From Streptomyces sp. RPA4-2 (GTDB taxonomy: Bacteria > Actinomycetota > Actinomycetes > Streptomycetales > Streptomycetaceae): a stretch of 64,000 nt of DNA. A model generated the notes under the pieces. The model saw nothing but the letters and a program-made list of their open reading frames with translations. It made no database searches and was not told where the DNA came from. Location: assembly GCF_012273515.2 (NCBI RefSeq), contig NZ_CP050975.2:6634001-6698000 (forward strand). Reading direction: 5' to 3'. Numbering within the stretch: position 1 is the first letter of the stretch; every line of letters begins with the position of its first letter. Position numbers and translations under genes: made by a program. Below, piece by piece: positions 16,665 to 25,482 of this stretch.

Positions 16665-18839
16665 ATGAGTGCGGAGGCGACGAATCCCGCGACGCCAGGC
16701 CCTGCAACGCCCTCCCCCCAGCGCTCGGTTCCGCTGGAGCAGGGGGGATCGCCGGCGCGCAGGAAGGGCCGCCCGCGGATCGACCTGCGCCGCCTCGGCC
16801 GGGCCGCGCTGCTCGGCCCGGCCGCCCGTGACCGGCTGCCCGACGCGATCGGCCACGTCGCCGAGGCCCACCGCGCCCATCACGCGGACGCGGACATGGA
16901 ACCGCTGCGCCGGGCATACGTGCTGGCGGAGTCCTCGCACCGGGGCCAGATGCGCAAGAGCGGAGAGCCGTACATCACCCACCCGCTCGCGGTGACCCTG
17001 ATCCTCGCCGAACTCGGCGCGGAGACCACGACGTTGACCGCCTCCCTGCTCCACGACACCGTCGAGGACACGGAAGTGACACTCGATCAGGTGCGCGCGG
17101 AGTTCGGTGACGAGGTCTGCTATCTCGTCGACGGCGTCACCAAGTTGGAGAAGGTCGACTACGGAGCCGCCGCCGAGCCCGAGACCTTCCGCAAGATGCT
17201 CGTCGCGACCGGCAACGACGTCCGCGTGATGTCGATCAAACTCGCCGACCGGCTGCACAACATGCGGACCCTCGGTGTGATGCGTCCCGAGAAACAGGCC
17301 CGGATCGCCAAGGTGACCCGGGACGTCCTGATCCCGCTCGCCGAACGCCTCGGTGTCCAGGCGCTGAAGACCGAACTCGAGGACCTCGTCTTCGCGATCC
17401 TGCACCCCGAGGAGTACGAGCACACCAGGGAGTTGATCGTAGACAACGCGTCGCGCGCCGGCGACCCGCTCGCGGAGATCGCCGAAGAGGTGCGCGGTGT
17501 CCTGCGCGAAGCCGGGATCCAGGCCGAAGTCCTCATCCGGCCACGGCACTTCGTCTCCGTGCACCGGGTGTCGCGCAAGCGCGGGCCCATGCGCGGCGCG
17601 GACTTCGGGCGACTCCTGGTGCTCGTGAACGAGGACGCCGACTGCTACGGCGTCCTCGGTGAACTGCACACCTGTCTCACGCCCGTGGTGTCGGAGTTCA
17701 AGGACTTCATCGCGGTCCCCAAGTTCAACCTGTACCAGTCGCTGCACACGGCCGTGGCGAGCGGCGACGGCCAGGTGGCCGAAGTCCTCATCCGCACCCA
17801 CCAGATGCACAAGGTCGCCGAGGCCGGCGTCATCGCCCTCGGCAACCCCTACACCGCTCCCGGGGAGGAGCAGACGGACGGCGACGGCGAACGGGCGGCG
17901 GACGGCGAGCGGGTCGACCCCACCCGCCCCGGCTGGCTCTCCCGGCTCCTCGACTGGCAGCAGGGCGCCCCCGACCCCGACACGTTCTGGTCCACCCTGC
18001 GCGAGGACCTCGCCCAGGACCGCGAGATCACCGTCTTCCGCGCCGACGGCGGCTCGTTGGGCCTGCCCGAGGGCGCCAGCTGCGTGGACGCCGCCTACGC
18101 GCAGTACGGCGAGGACGCGCACGCCTGTATCGGCGCCCGTGTCAACGGGCGGCTCGCGACGCTGAGCACGGTGCTCAAGGACGGCGACACCGTGCAGCTC
18201 CTCATGGGGCAGGACCCGGCCTCGGAACCCTCCCGGGAGTGGCTGGAGCACGCCCACACGCCCGCCGCCCGGATCGCCATCCAGCGCTGGCTGGCCGCGC
18301 ACCCCTCGCCCCCCGACACGGCGCCGCCCGAAGAGCCCGCCGCGGCCCCCAGACCGGCCGCCGAGGCACCCGCGGCCCGCCCCGCCGCGAACGCCGTCGT
18401 CGAGCAGCCGGGCGCCTCCGTACGCCTCGCGGGCTGCTGCACCCCCGTACCGCCCGACCGCGTGACCGGCTTCGCCGTACGCGGGGGAGTGGTGACCGTG
18501 CACCGCGTCGAGTGCGCCGGGGTGGCGCGCATGAAGGGCGCGGGACGCGCGGAGGTCGAAGTGAGCTGGGGCGACACCACCGAGTGCCGCGTCACGCTGG
18601 TCGCCGAGTCCTTCGGGCGCCCCCATCTCCTCGCCGACCTCACCGAAGCCATCGCATTGGAGGGCGCCGCGATCGTCTCCGCGACCGTCGAACCCCCCAG
18701 CCAGCAGCGCGTACGCCACACCTACACGCTCCAACTCCCGGACGCGGCCCGCCTCCCCAGGCTGATGCGGGCGATGCGGAACGTGCCGGGCGTGTACGAC
18801 GTGAGCAGGGCGCAGCACGCCGCGGCCGCCGCGCAGTAG
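16665..18839 (+). CDS. rshA: RelA/SpoT homologue (RshA)
   Basis: I chose the ATG at 16665 (724 aa), with GGAGG five bases upstream; a GTG at 16659 overlaps that site. The hydrolase HD domain is intact (ITHPLAVTLILAEL, LLHDTVEDTEVT, KLADRLHNMRTL). The synthetase domain keeps FKDFIAVPKFNLYQSLHTAV and the catalytic Glu in AEVLIRTHQMH. However, the usual YSIYRKM-like segment reads FVSVHRVSRKRG and the EYGVAAHW-like segment reads EAGVIALGNPY. TGS, Cys-pair (LAGCCTPVPPDR) and ACT domains follow. It should hydrolyse, and possibly make, (p)ppGpp. From memory, S. coelicolor rshA sits beside dapF, apart from the main relA, and supports some ppGpp synthesis. Confidence 0.93.
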   Translation: MSAEATNPATPGPATPSPQRSVPLEQGGSPARRKGRPRIDLRRLGRAALLGPAARDRLPDAIGHVAEAHRAHHADADMEPLRRAYVLAESSHRGQMRKSGEPYITHPLAVTLILAELGAETTTLTASLLHDTVEDTEVTLDQVRAEFGDEVCYLVDGVTKLEKVDYGAAAEPETFRKMLVATGNDVRVMSIKLADRLHNMRTLGVMRPEKQARIAKVTRDVLIPLAERLGVQALKTELEDLVFAILHPEEYEHTRELIVDNASRAGDPLAEIAEEVRGVLREAGIQAEVLIRPRHFVSVHRVSRKRGPMRGADFGRLLVLVNEDADCYGVLGELHTCLTPVVSEFKDFIAVPKFNLYQSLHTAVASGDGQVAEVLIRTHQMHKVAEAGVIALGNPYTAPGEEQTDGDGERAADGERVDPTRPGWLSRLLDWQQGAPDPDTFWSTLREDLAQDREITVFRADGGSLGLPEGASCVDAAYAQYGEDAHACIGARVNGRLATLSTVLKDGDTVQLLMGQDPASEPSREWLEHAHTPAARIAIQRWLAAHPSPPDTAPPEEPAAAPRPAAEAPAARPAANAVVEQPGASVRLAGCCTPVPPDRVTGFAVRGGVVTVHRVECAGVARMKGAGRAEVEVSWGDTTECRVTLVAESFGRPHLLADLTEAIALEGAAIVSATVEPPSQQRVRHTYTLQLPDAARLPRLMRAMRNVPGVYDVSRAQHAAAAAQ

Positions 18840-18899
18840 CACACGTTCGGGTGGGCCCGGAGCGCGTCGCCACCGCGACAGCGACGACCGCTGGTAGCG

Positions 18900-20474
18900 G
18901 TGGTCCATGCTGCTCACCCCCCGCCCCAGGACCGACCACCCCAGCACGTCCGGCGCCTCGGGCGCCACGACACCCGCCCCCACCGCACCCGGCGCCACGC
19001 CCCCGGCCCCCGGAGCCGCCGCGTCCGGGCGGCACTGCTCGCCTCCGCCGTCTCCGTCTGCCTCGTCGCCGCGAGTGCCCCGTCCCCGGCGACGCCCCTG
19101 GGCATCGGCGACCGGCTCTTCCCGCACCTGGGCAATCCCGGCTACGACGTCACGTCGTACGACCTCTCCTTCAACTACACCGGCAAGAACACCGAACCGC
19201 TGGCGGCCGTCACCACCATCGAGGCCGTGACCTCGCGCCGCCTCGAGCGCGTCAATCTCGACTACGCGCACGGCACGGTGGGATCGGTCGAGGTCAACGG
19301 GTCACCCGCGGCGTTCACGAACGCCGGGGAGGATCTGGTGGTGACCCCCGCACGACCGGTGCCCGCCGGCGGCTGGATGCGGATCACCGTGCGCCACCAC
19401 AGCGACCCGGCGGTCCGCGGCAACCAGGACGGCGGCTGGGTGCGGACCAAGGACGGGCTCGCCATGGCCAACCAGGCCGACGCCGGCCACCTCGTCTTCC
19501 CGTGCAACGACCACCCCTCCGACAAGGCGATGTTCACCATCCACGTCACCGCGCCCGAGGGATACACGGCCGTGGCCAACGGTCTGCCCACCGGGGTGGT
19601 CCGCGCCCCCGGGGCCACCACCTGGACGTACCGCACCCAGCACCCCATGGCCACCGAGCTGACCCAGGTCTCCATCGGCCGCTCCACGGTCCTGCACCGC
19701 ACCGGTCCGCACGGACTGCCGGTGCGCGACGTCGTCCCCACCAAGGACCGCGAGCGGCTCGAACCGTGGCTCAGGAAGACCCCCGACCAGATCGCCTGGA
19801 TGGAGCGCAAGGTCGGCCGGTACCCCTTCGAGACGTACGGCCTGTTGATGGCCCAGGCGCAGACCGGCTTCGAACTCGAGACACAGACGCTCTCCCTCTT
19901 CGAGCGGGAGCTCTTCACCCAGCCCGCCTACCCGAAGTGGTACGTCGAGTCGATCATGGTGCACGAGCTGTCGCACCAGTGGTTCGGCGACAGTGTCACT
20001 CCGCGTGACTGGTCGGACCTGTGGCTCAACGAAGGGCACGCCACCTGGTACGAGGCCCTGTACGCGCAGGAGAAGGGCAAAAAGCCCATGGAGACCAGGA
20101 TGAAGGCGGCCTACCGCGCGTCCGACACCTGGCGGGCCGCCGGCGGCCCGCCCGCGGCACCGAAGGGGCCCAGGCCGGGCCAGAAGATCAGCATCTTCCG
20201 GCCGAACGTCTACGACGGCGCCGCGCTCGCCCTCTACGCGCTGCGCCAGGAGATCGGACAGCCCGCCTTCGAACGCCTGGAGCGGGCCTGGGTCGCCGTC
20301 CACCGGGACGGCACGGCCTCGACCGCGGACTTCGAGCGGCTCGCCTCCAGCATCGGCGACCGCGACCTGAGCGGCTTCTTCCAGGCGTGGCTGTACGGGA
20401 AGAGGACCCCCCCGATGCCCGGTCACCCGGACTGGAGGAGTGACGCCCCGAAGGCCCACAAGGGCGCCCGGTAA
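18900..20474 (+). CDS. Secreted M1-family metallopeptidase
   Basis: The protein is 524 aa from a GTG start. An unusually long basic N-region precedes a hydrophobic segment (RAALLASAVSVCLVAASAPS), giving a signal peptide. The M1 N-terminal beta-domain follows (YDVTSYDLSFNY). The zinc site is HELSHQWFGDSV with the downstream Glu in LWLNEGHATWYEALY, and FELETQTLS occupies the GxMEN substrate-motif position. It is an aminopeptidase-type enzyme acting outside the cell. The exact start is uncertain because no strong ribosome-binding site is visible and no later in-frame start precedes the signal core. Confidence 0.9.
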   Translation: MVHAAHPPPQDRPPQHVRRLGRHDTRPHRTRRHAPGPRSRRVRAALLASAVSVCLVAASAPSPATPLGIGDRLFPHLGNPGYDVTSYDLSFNYTGKNTEPLAAVTTIEAVTSRRLERVNLDYAHGTVGSVEVNGSPAAFTNAGEDLVVTPARPVPAGGWMRITVRHHSDPAVRGNQDGGWVRTKDGLAMANQADAGHLVFPCNDHPSDKAMFTIHVTAPEGYTAVANGLPTGVVRAPGATTWTYRTQHPMATELTQVSIGRSTVLHRTGPHGLPVRDVVPTKDRERLEPWLRKTPDQIAWMERKVGRYPFETYGLLMAQAQTGFELETQTLSLFERELFTQPAYPKWYVESIMVHELSHQWFGDSVTPRDWSDLWLNEGHATWYEALYAQEKGKKPMETRMKAAYRASDTWRAAGGPPAAPKGPRPGQKISIFRPNVYDGAALALYALRQEIGQPAFERLERAWVAVHRDGTASTADFERLASSIGDRDLSGFFQAWLYGKRTPPMPGHPDWRSDAPKAHKGAR

Positions 20475-20665
20475 CTCGCATGACGAGACGGGCCGTGCCG
20501 TGCGACCATCTCCAGGTCGGCGGCGCGGCCCCCGTGGAGGGTCGGCCCGGTGGAATCGGGGAATCTCCCGGTCGCCCCGGACGTTGTTCCCACAGACGGG
20601 CGCGGTCCGTCGCCGACCCGGTGTCGCCAGTGACGCACCGGAGCCCCCATCGACGTAAGGATCCA

Positions 20666-22159
20666 ATGACCTCCTCTTCTTCCCCTTCCCAGGACGCGCA
20701 GAGCCTCGCGCAGAACTACCCCGAAGGTCTTCGGGCCGATGCCCTGATGGAAGAGGACGTCGCCTGGAGCCACGAGATCGACGGAGAACGGGACGGCGAC
20801 CAGTTCGACCGCTCCGAGCGCGCGGCCCTGCGCCGTGTCGCCGGCCTCTCCACCGAACTCGAGGACGTCACCGAGGTCGAGTACCGACAGCTCCGCCTGG
20901 AGCGCGTCGTCCTCGTCGGTGTCTGGACCTCGGGAACCATCCAGGACGCGGACAACTCGCTCGCCGAGCTGGCCGCCCTGGCGGAGACCGCGGGCGCGCT
21001 CGTGCTCGACGGTGTCGTCCAGCGCCGCGACAAGCCCGACGCGGCCACGTACATCGGATCCGGCAAGGCCAACGAACTGCGGGACATCGTCCTGGAGACC
21101 GGCGCCGACACCGTGATCTGCGACGGTGAGCTGAGCCCCGGCCAGCTGATCCACCTCGAGGACGTCGTCAAGGTCAAGGTCATCGACCGTACGGCCCTGA
21201 TCCTCGACATCTTCGCCCAGCACGCCAAGTCCCGTGAGGGCAAGGCGCAGGTCGCGCTCGCGCAGATGCAGTACATGCTGCCGAGACTGCGCGGCTGGGG
21301 TCAGTCGCTGTCCCGTCAGATGGGCGGCGGCAAGGGCGGCGGCCTCGCCACCCGTGGCCCCGGTGAGACCAAGATCGAGACGGACCGGCGCCGTATCCGC
21401 GAGAAGATGGCGAAGATGCGCCGGGAGATCGCGGACATGAAGACCGGCCGCGAGATCAAGCGCCAGGAGCGGCGCAGGAACAAGGTGCCCTCGGTCGCCA
21501 TCGCCGGTTACACCAACGCCGGCAAGTCCTCCCTGCTCAACCGCCTGACCGGCGCCGGCGTCCTGGTCCAGAACGAGCTGTTCGCCACCCTGGACCCGAC
21601 CGTGCGCCGTGCCGAGACGCCCAGCGGGCGGATCTACACCCTCGCGGACACCGTCGGCTTCGTACGGCATCTGCCGCACCACCTCGTCGAGGCGTTCCGT
21701 TCCACGATGGAGGAGGTCGGCGACTCCGACCTGATCCTGCACGTGGTCGACGGATCGCACCCGGCGCCGGAGGAGCAGCTGGCCGCCGTGCGCGAGGTCA
21801 TCCGTGACGTCGGCGCCACCGGCGTCCCCGAGATCGTGGTGATCAACAAGGCGGACGCGGCCGACCCGCTGGTCCTCCAGCGCCTGATGCGGAACGAGAC
21901 GCGCTCCATCGCGGTCTCGGCCCGCACCGGCCTGAACATCGACGAGCTGCTCGCGCTGATCGACAACGAGCTGCCCCGCCCCTCGGTCGAGATCGAGGCG
22001 CTCGTGCCCTACACGCACGGCAGGCTGGTCGCGCGTGCCCACTCCGAGGGCGAGGTGATCTCCGAGGAGCACACCCCGGAGGGCACGCTGCTCAAGGTGC
22101 GGGTCCACGAGGAACTGGCGGCGGACCTCGCGCCGTACGTTCCGGCGGCGGCGCTCTAG
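20666..22159 (+). CDS. hflX: Ribosome-associated GTPase HflX
   Basis: The protein is 497 aa from the ATG at 20666 with AAGGA upstream. The N-terminal HflX domain (about residues 70-270) includes the Gly-rich loop MGGGKGGGLATRGPGETKIE. The GTPase domain has G1 AGYTNAGKSSLLN, G2/G3 TLDPTVRR and LADTVGFVRHLP, G4 NKAD, and G5 SARTG. HflX proteins split or rescue stalled 70S ribosomes under stress. The ORF continues open upstream to 20480, but that part lacks a ribosome-binding site. A very strong terminator follows. Confidence 0.96.
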   Translation: MTSSSSPSQDAQSLAQNYPEGLRADALMEEDVAWSHEIDGERDGDQFDRSERAALRRVAGLSTELEDVTEVEYRQLRLERVVLVGVWTSGTIQDADNSLAELAALAETAGALVLDGVVQRRDKPDAATYIGSGKANELRDIVLETGADTVICDGELSPGQLIHLEDVVKVKVIDRTALILDIFAQHAKSREGKAQVALAQMQYMLPRLRGWGQSLSRQMGGGKGGGLATRGPGETKIETDRRRIREKMAKMRREIADMKTGREIKRQERRRNKVPSVAIAGYTNAGKSSLLNRLTGAGVLVQNELFATLDPTVRRAETPSGRIYTLADTVGFVRHLPHHLVEAFRSTMEEVGDSDLILHVVDGSHPAPEEQLAAVREVIRDVGATGVPEIVVINKADAADPLVLQRLMRNETRSIAVSARTGLNIDELLALIDNELPRPSVEIEALVPYTHGRLVARAHSEGEVISEEHTPEGTLLKVRVHEELAADLAPYVPAAAL

Positions 22160-22205
22160 CTCCACCCGGTGCCCGGGTTTCCGGGCCCCCCGGTTCCGTG
22201 TACGG

Positions 22206-22252
22206 ACGTACGAAGGCCCGCCCCCTCGCGCAGGGGGCGGGCCTTCGTACGT
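22206..22252. terminator. Perfect 20-bp terminator hairpin
   Basis: The arms 22206-22225 and 22233-22252 pair perfectly over 20 bases around a seven-base loop (TCGCGCA). It lies between hflX and the convergent protease gene, so it can act in both directions. Confidence 0.9.
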
Positions 22253-22320
22253 GTGGCGCCGCGGGCACCGGTCCCGGCAGCGCCTACCGGCCGCCGTACG
22301 TCCCGCTCACGCCCGTCGCC

Positions 22321-23550
22321 CTACTGTGCCGCGAACTTCTTGCTCACCGAGTCGTACACACCCTTGGCCACATCGCCCAGGTGCGGGCCGGCCAGCCAGC
22401 CCGCGCTGACCGGGCCGATCGAGGTGTTCGACACCAGCGCGGGCTTGCCGTCCGGGCCGGCGGCCACCCAGCCACCGCCGGAGGAGCCACCGGTCATGGT
22501 GCAGCCGATGCGGTACATCGTCGGATCGGCCTGGGCGATCGAGAGCCGGCCGGGCCCGTCCGTGCACTGGTACAGCTTCTGGCCGTCGAACGGCGCCGCC
22601 GCCGGATAGCCCGTCGCCGTGATGCTCGCGACCTTCGGTACGGCCGGGGCGTTGAAGTCCACCGGGAGCGCGGCGCCGACCGTCTCCTCCAAGGACTTGC
22701 CGTCGCCGCCCTTCTCGGGCGTCACGTGCAGCACCGCGTAGTCGTACGACGCGCCCTGACCGCCCGTGGGGCCGCCCTGCCCGATCCACTGGTCCGAGGT
22801 CTGCGCCCAGTCGCTCCACCAGACACCGTACGGAGCGACCTCCGTACGGTCGGCGTTCTGCAGCTCGGCGGACGTCTTGCCGGCGCTGTTGTACGAGGGC
22901 ACGAAGGCGATGTTGCGGTACCAGCCGCCCTTCTTGCCGGCGTGCACGCAGTGACCCGCGGTCCACACGAGGTTCGACTTGCCCGGGTGCGCCGGGTCCT
23001 CGACCACGGTCGCCGAGCAGACCATGGTGCCCTCGGGGGAGTCGAAGAACACCTTCCCCGCCTCGGGCACGCTGTCGTGGTAGGCGGGGCTCACGGCCTT
23101 CGCCGCCACCGGAGCGGGGGTCGGATCGGTGACGCCCTGGTCACCGGAGAGGTCGTTCTCGTCGACGCCCTTGTTCTTGTCCGGGTCGTCGGCGCCGCGC
23201 ATCCGGTCCGGGTTCCACAGCCCCTTGATGATGGGGTTGACGAAGTCGTTGGCCTCGCGCAGCCAGTCGTCCCGGTTCCAGTTCTTCCAGGCGCCGTCCT
23301 TCCACTTGTCGATGTCGATCCCGTGCTCTTTGAGCTTGTTCCTGATGTCGTCCGGGATCTTGATCTTGTCGTCGCCGTTCTGCGACGCCGGCGTGCTGGG
23401 CCGGTCGCCCGCCGTACTGCTGCCCGAGTCGCAGGCGGTGGCGGTCAGCGTCAGCGCCGCGGCCAGGCCGACCGCGGCCAGGACGGGGGAGTTCGTGCGG
23501 CGCGCGCTCCCGCCGCGACGGGCGGTGAAGGGCGGGCGTATGGATGGCAT
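22321..23550 (-). CDS. Secreted trypsin-like serine protease, probable lipoprotein
   Basis: I chose the ATG at 23550 (409 aa) because GGGGGAG lies upstream. The signal sequence ends ALTLTATACDSGSS; the Cys could be lipidated, although the lipobox (ATAC) is not canonical. A linker of about 100 residues contains a predicted small helical region. The chymotrypsin/GluV8-like domain then has the triad His in WTAGHCV, Asp in SYDYAVLHV and Ser in MTGGSSGGGWV. It acts outside the membrane. The upstream same-strand ORF extension (to 23613) has no ribosome-binding site. Confidence 0.88.
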   Translation of the reverse strand: MPSIRPPFTARRGGSARRTNSPVLAAVGLAAALTLTATACDSGSSTAGDRPSTPASQNGDDKIKIPDDIRNKLKEHGIDIDKWKDGAWKNWNRDDWLREANDFVNPIIKGLWNPDRMRGADDPDKNKGVDENDLSGDQGVTDPTPAPVAAKAVSPAYHDSVPEAGKVFFDSPEGTMVCSATVVEDPAHPGKSNLVWTAGHCVHAGKKGGWYRNIAFVPSYNSAGKTSAELQNADRTEVAPYGVWWSDWAQTSDQWIGQGGPTGGQGASYDYAVLHVTPEKGGDGKSLEETVGAALPVDFNAPAVPKVASITATGYPAAAPFDGQKLYQCTDGPGRLSIAQADPTMYRIGCTMTGGSSGGGWVAAGPDGKPALVSNTSIGPVSAGWLAGPHLGDVAKGVYDSVSKKFAAQ

Positions 23551-23871
23551 GGTGTAACTCCCCCTGGACGTAAGAGAACTTGTCAGGATCCGCCGGTCCG
23601 GAACCCCTGGCACGGGACCCCTGGTACGGAACCGCGCGCGCCGATCGACCGGCCGGAGCCGGCGATCCTCCGGTAGCGCCGAACGGCATCACACACTATG
23701 CGCTCGCTGTGGGGGACATCCCACGGAACGGCAACGGTTCCGTCACGGCAAGGATCTTCGCCTCACCCGCTTCCCCACGCCGGTCACGTCGTTGGTACGT
23801 ACGGGGGGCCTGCACCGTGCGTTCAGAACCCCCCGCCAACTCGCGTCTGCACAGCGGGAGGACCTGAAGTC
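23551..23871. other. Divergent intergenic region before the siderophore locus
   Basis: The 321 bases between the protease gene and the aminotransferase gene hold a 7-bp-arm inverted repeat at 23723-23743. They also hold a short direct repeat (GGAACCCCTGGCACG then GGACCCCTGGTACG, about 23600-23633). I looked for, and did not see, the 19-bp DmdR1/DtxR iron box that usually precedes Streptomyces siderophore operons. Confidence 0.6.
23723..23743. promoter_or_regulatory. Inverted repeat upstream of the siderophore aminotransferase
   Basis: ACGGAAC and GTTCCGT form 7-bp arms around a seven-base spacer, about 130 bases upstream of the GTG at 23872. It could be an operator; no known regulator consensus is matched. 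Confidence 0.35.
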
Positions 23872-25284
23872 GTGGCGGTGACCGAGTCTGCGGTGGTGCC
23901 GGTGGGGCGCGAGCCCGAAGAGACACGGGAGGGTTCGCCGGGCGCCTCCGAGGGGGCGCGCGCGGCGCACGAGGGGATTCTGCGGCGCCAGTCGGCGCGC
24001 GAATCGGCGGCGCGTACCTATGCACGCGCCCTGCCGATCGTTCCCGTACGGGCGCGCGGGCTGACCATCGAGGGCGCGGACGGGCGCCGTTACCTCGACT
24101 GTCTCTCCGGGGCGGGGACCCTGGCCCTCGGCCACAACCACCCGGTCGTCCTGGAGGCGATCAGGAAAGTCCTCGACTCCGGGGCGCCGTTGCACGTCCT
24201 CGACCTCGCCACACCCGTCAAGGACGCCTTCACCACCGAGCTGTTCCGCACCCTGCCCCCGGAGTTCGCCGCACGCGCGCGGGTGCAGTTCTGCGGACCG
24301 GCCGGGACCGACGCCGTCGAGGCGGCGTTCACATTGGTGCGCGCGGCCACCGGACGCACCGGAACGCTCGCGTTCACCGGCGCCTACCACGGGATGACGG
24401 CGGGGGCGCTCGAAGCGTCCGGCGGCGCGAGCGAGGTCAGGGTCGCCCGCCTGCCCTACCCCCAGGACTACCGCTGCCCCTTCGGTATCGGCGGCGAGCG
24501 TGGCGCCGAACTCGCCGCGCGCTGGACCGAGTCCGTGCTCGACGACACCAAGTCGGGCGTGCCCCATCCCGCCGGGATGATCCTCGAACCCGTCCAGGGC
24601 GAGGGCGGGGTGATTCCCGCGCCGGACGCCTGGATGCGCCGGATGCGCGAGATCACGGCGGACCGGTCCATCCCGCTGATCGCGGACGAGGTCCAGACGG
24701 GAGTCGGCCGGACCGGCACCTTTTGGGCGGTGGAGCACAGCGGGATCACCCCGGACGTGATGGTCATGTCCAAGGCCATCGGCGGCAGCCTGCCGCTGGC
24801 CGTCATCGTCTACCGCGACGACCTCGACGTCTGGCAGCCGGGCGCCCACGCGGGCACCTTCCGCGGCAACCAACTCGCCATGGCCGCGGGCACGGCGACC
24901 CTCGCGTACGTACGCGAGAACCGACTGGCGGAGCGCGCCGCGACCCTGGGCACCCGCATGATCGCCGAACTCCGCCGCCTCGCCGGGGAGTTCTCCTGCA
25001 TCGGCGACGTACGGGGCCGCGGGCTCATGATCGGTGTCGAGCTGGTGCGGCCCGAGGCACCGTCGGACCCCGCCGCCGACGGACCCCGGCCCGCCGCCCC
25101 GGAACTCGCCGCCGCCGTGCAGCGCGCGTGCCTGCGCCGCGGCCTGATCGTCGAACTGGGCGGCCGGCACGCCAGCGTCGTGCGGCTTCTGCCACCCCTG
25201 ACGATCACCGACGAACAGGCGGCCGCGGTACTCGACCGGCTCGCGGACGCGGTGGGCGCGGTGGCACGCGGGGGATCGGGCTGA
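23872..25284 (+). CDS. Diaminobutyrate-2-oxoglutarate aminotransferase family protein (siderophore locus)
   Basis: The protein is 470 aa from the GTG at 23872, with GGGAGGA about nine bases upstream. It is a class III PLP aminotransferase: substrate/cofactor motifs CLSGAGTLALGHNHP, FCGPAGTDAVEAA and GAYHGMT, the cofactor Asp in LIADEVQTGVGRTG, and the Schiff-base Lys in VMSKAIGGSLPLA. It makes L-2,4-diaminobutyrate from aspartate semialdehyde in ectoine, rhizobactin and related pathways. It is first in a same-strand set with two NIS synthetases and an acyltransferase, pointing to supply of a diamine building block. No diaminobutyrate decarboxylase follows. Confidence 0.9.
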   Translation: MAVTESAVVPVGREPEETREGSPGASEGARAAHEGILRRQSARESAARTYARALPIVPVRARGLTIEGADGRRYLDCLSGAGTLALGHNHPVVLEAIRKVLDSGAPLHVLDLATPVKDAFTTELFRTLPPEFAARARVQFCGPAGTDAVEAAFTLVRAATGRTGTLAFTGAYHGMTAGALEASGGASEVRVARLPYPQDYRCPFGIGGERGAELAARWTESVLDDTKSGVPHPAGMILEPVQGEGGVIPAPDAWMRRMREITADRSIPLIADEVQTGVGRTGTFWAVEHSGITPDVMVMSKAIGGSLPLAVIVYRDDLDVWQPGAHAGTFRGNQLAMAAGTATLAYVRENRLAERAATLGTRMIAELRRLAGEFSCIGDVRGRGLMIGVELVRPEAPSDPAADGPRPAAPELAAAVQRACLRRGLIVELGGRHASVVRLLPPLTITDEQAAAVLDRLADAVGAVARGGSG

Positions 25285-25438
25285 GGGGGCGCGCCGACCG
25301 GTCCCCGGTCCGGCCCCGTCCCGGCGGGCTCGTCGCCGCCCCGCACACCGCCCGGCCCCGGCTCGACGACGTCGCGGCCGCGCCACCGCCCCCAGCAGCC
25401 GTAAACGCCGAAGAGCCCACGCACCCACGTACCGCCCC

Positions 25439-25458
25439 GACTCGTCGCCGCACGAGTC
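25439..25458. promoter_or_regulatory. Inverted repeat before the first NIS synthetase
   Basis: GACTCGT and ACGAGTC form 7-bp perfect arms around a six-base spacer, ending 24 bases before the TTG start at 25483. It could be an operator or an mRNA hairpin controlling the downstream gene. Confidence 0.35.
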
Positions 25459-25482
25459 CGAACGACCCCACGAGGAACTCTC

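Noticed and set aside
16323..19271. A 982-codon minus-strand frame opposite rshA
   Set aside because: It is the antisense shadow of rshA with low-complexity Arg/Gly/Val content.
20480..20665. An N-terminal extension of HflX
   Set aside because: The ATG at 20666 has a good ribosome-binding site and the family length; the upstream codons look non-coding.
23551..25482. A DmdR1/DtxR iron box near the siderophore genes
   Set aside because: No TTAGGTTAGGCTCACCTAA-like 19-mer was found in the two intergenic regions.
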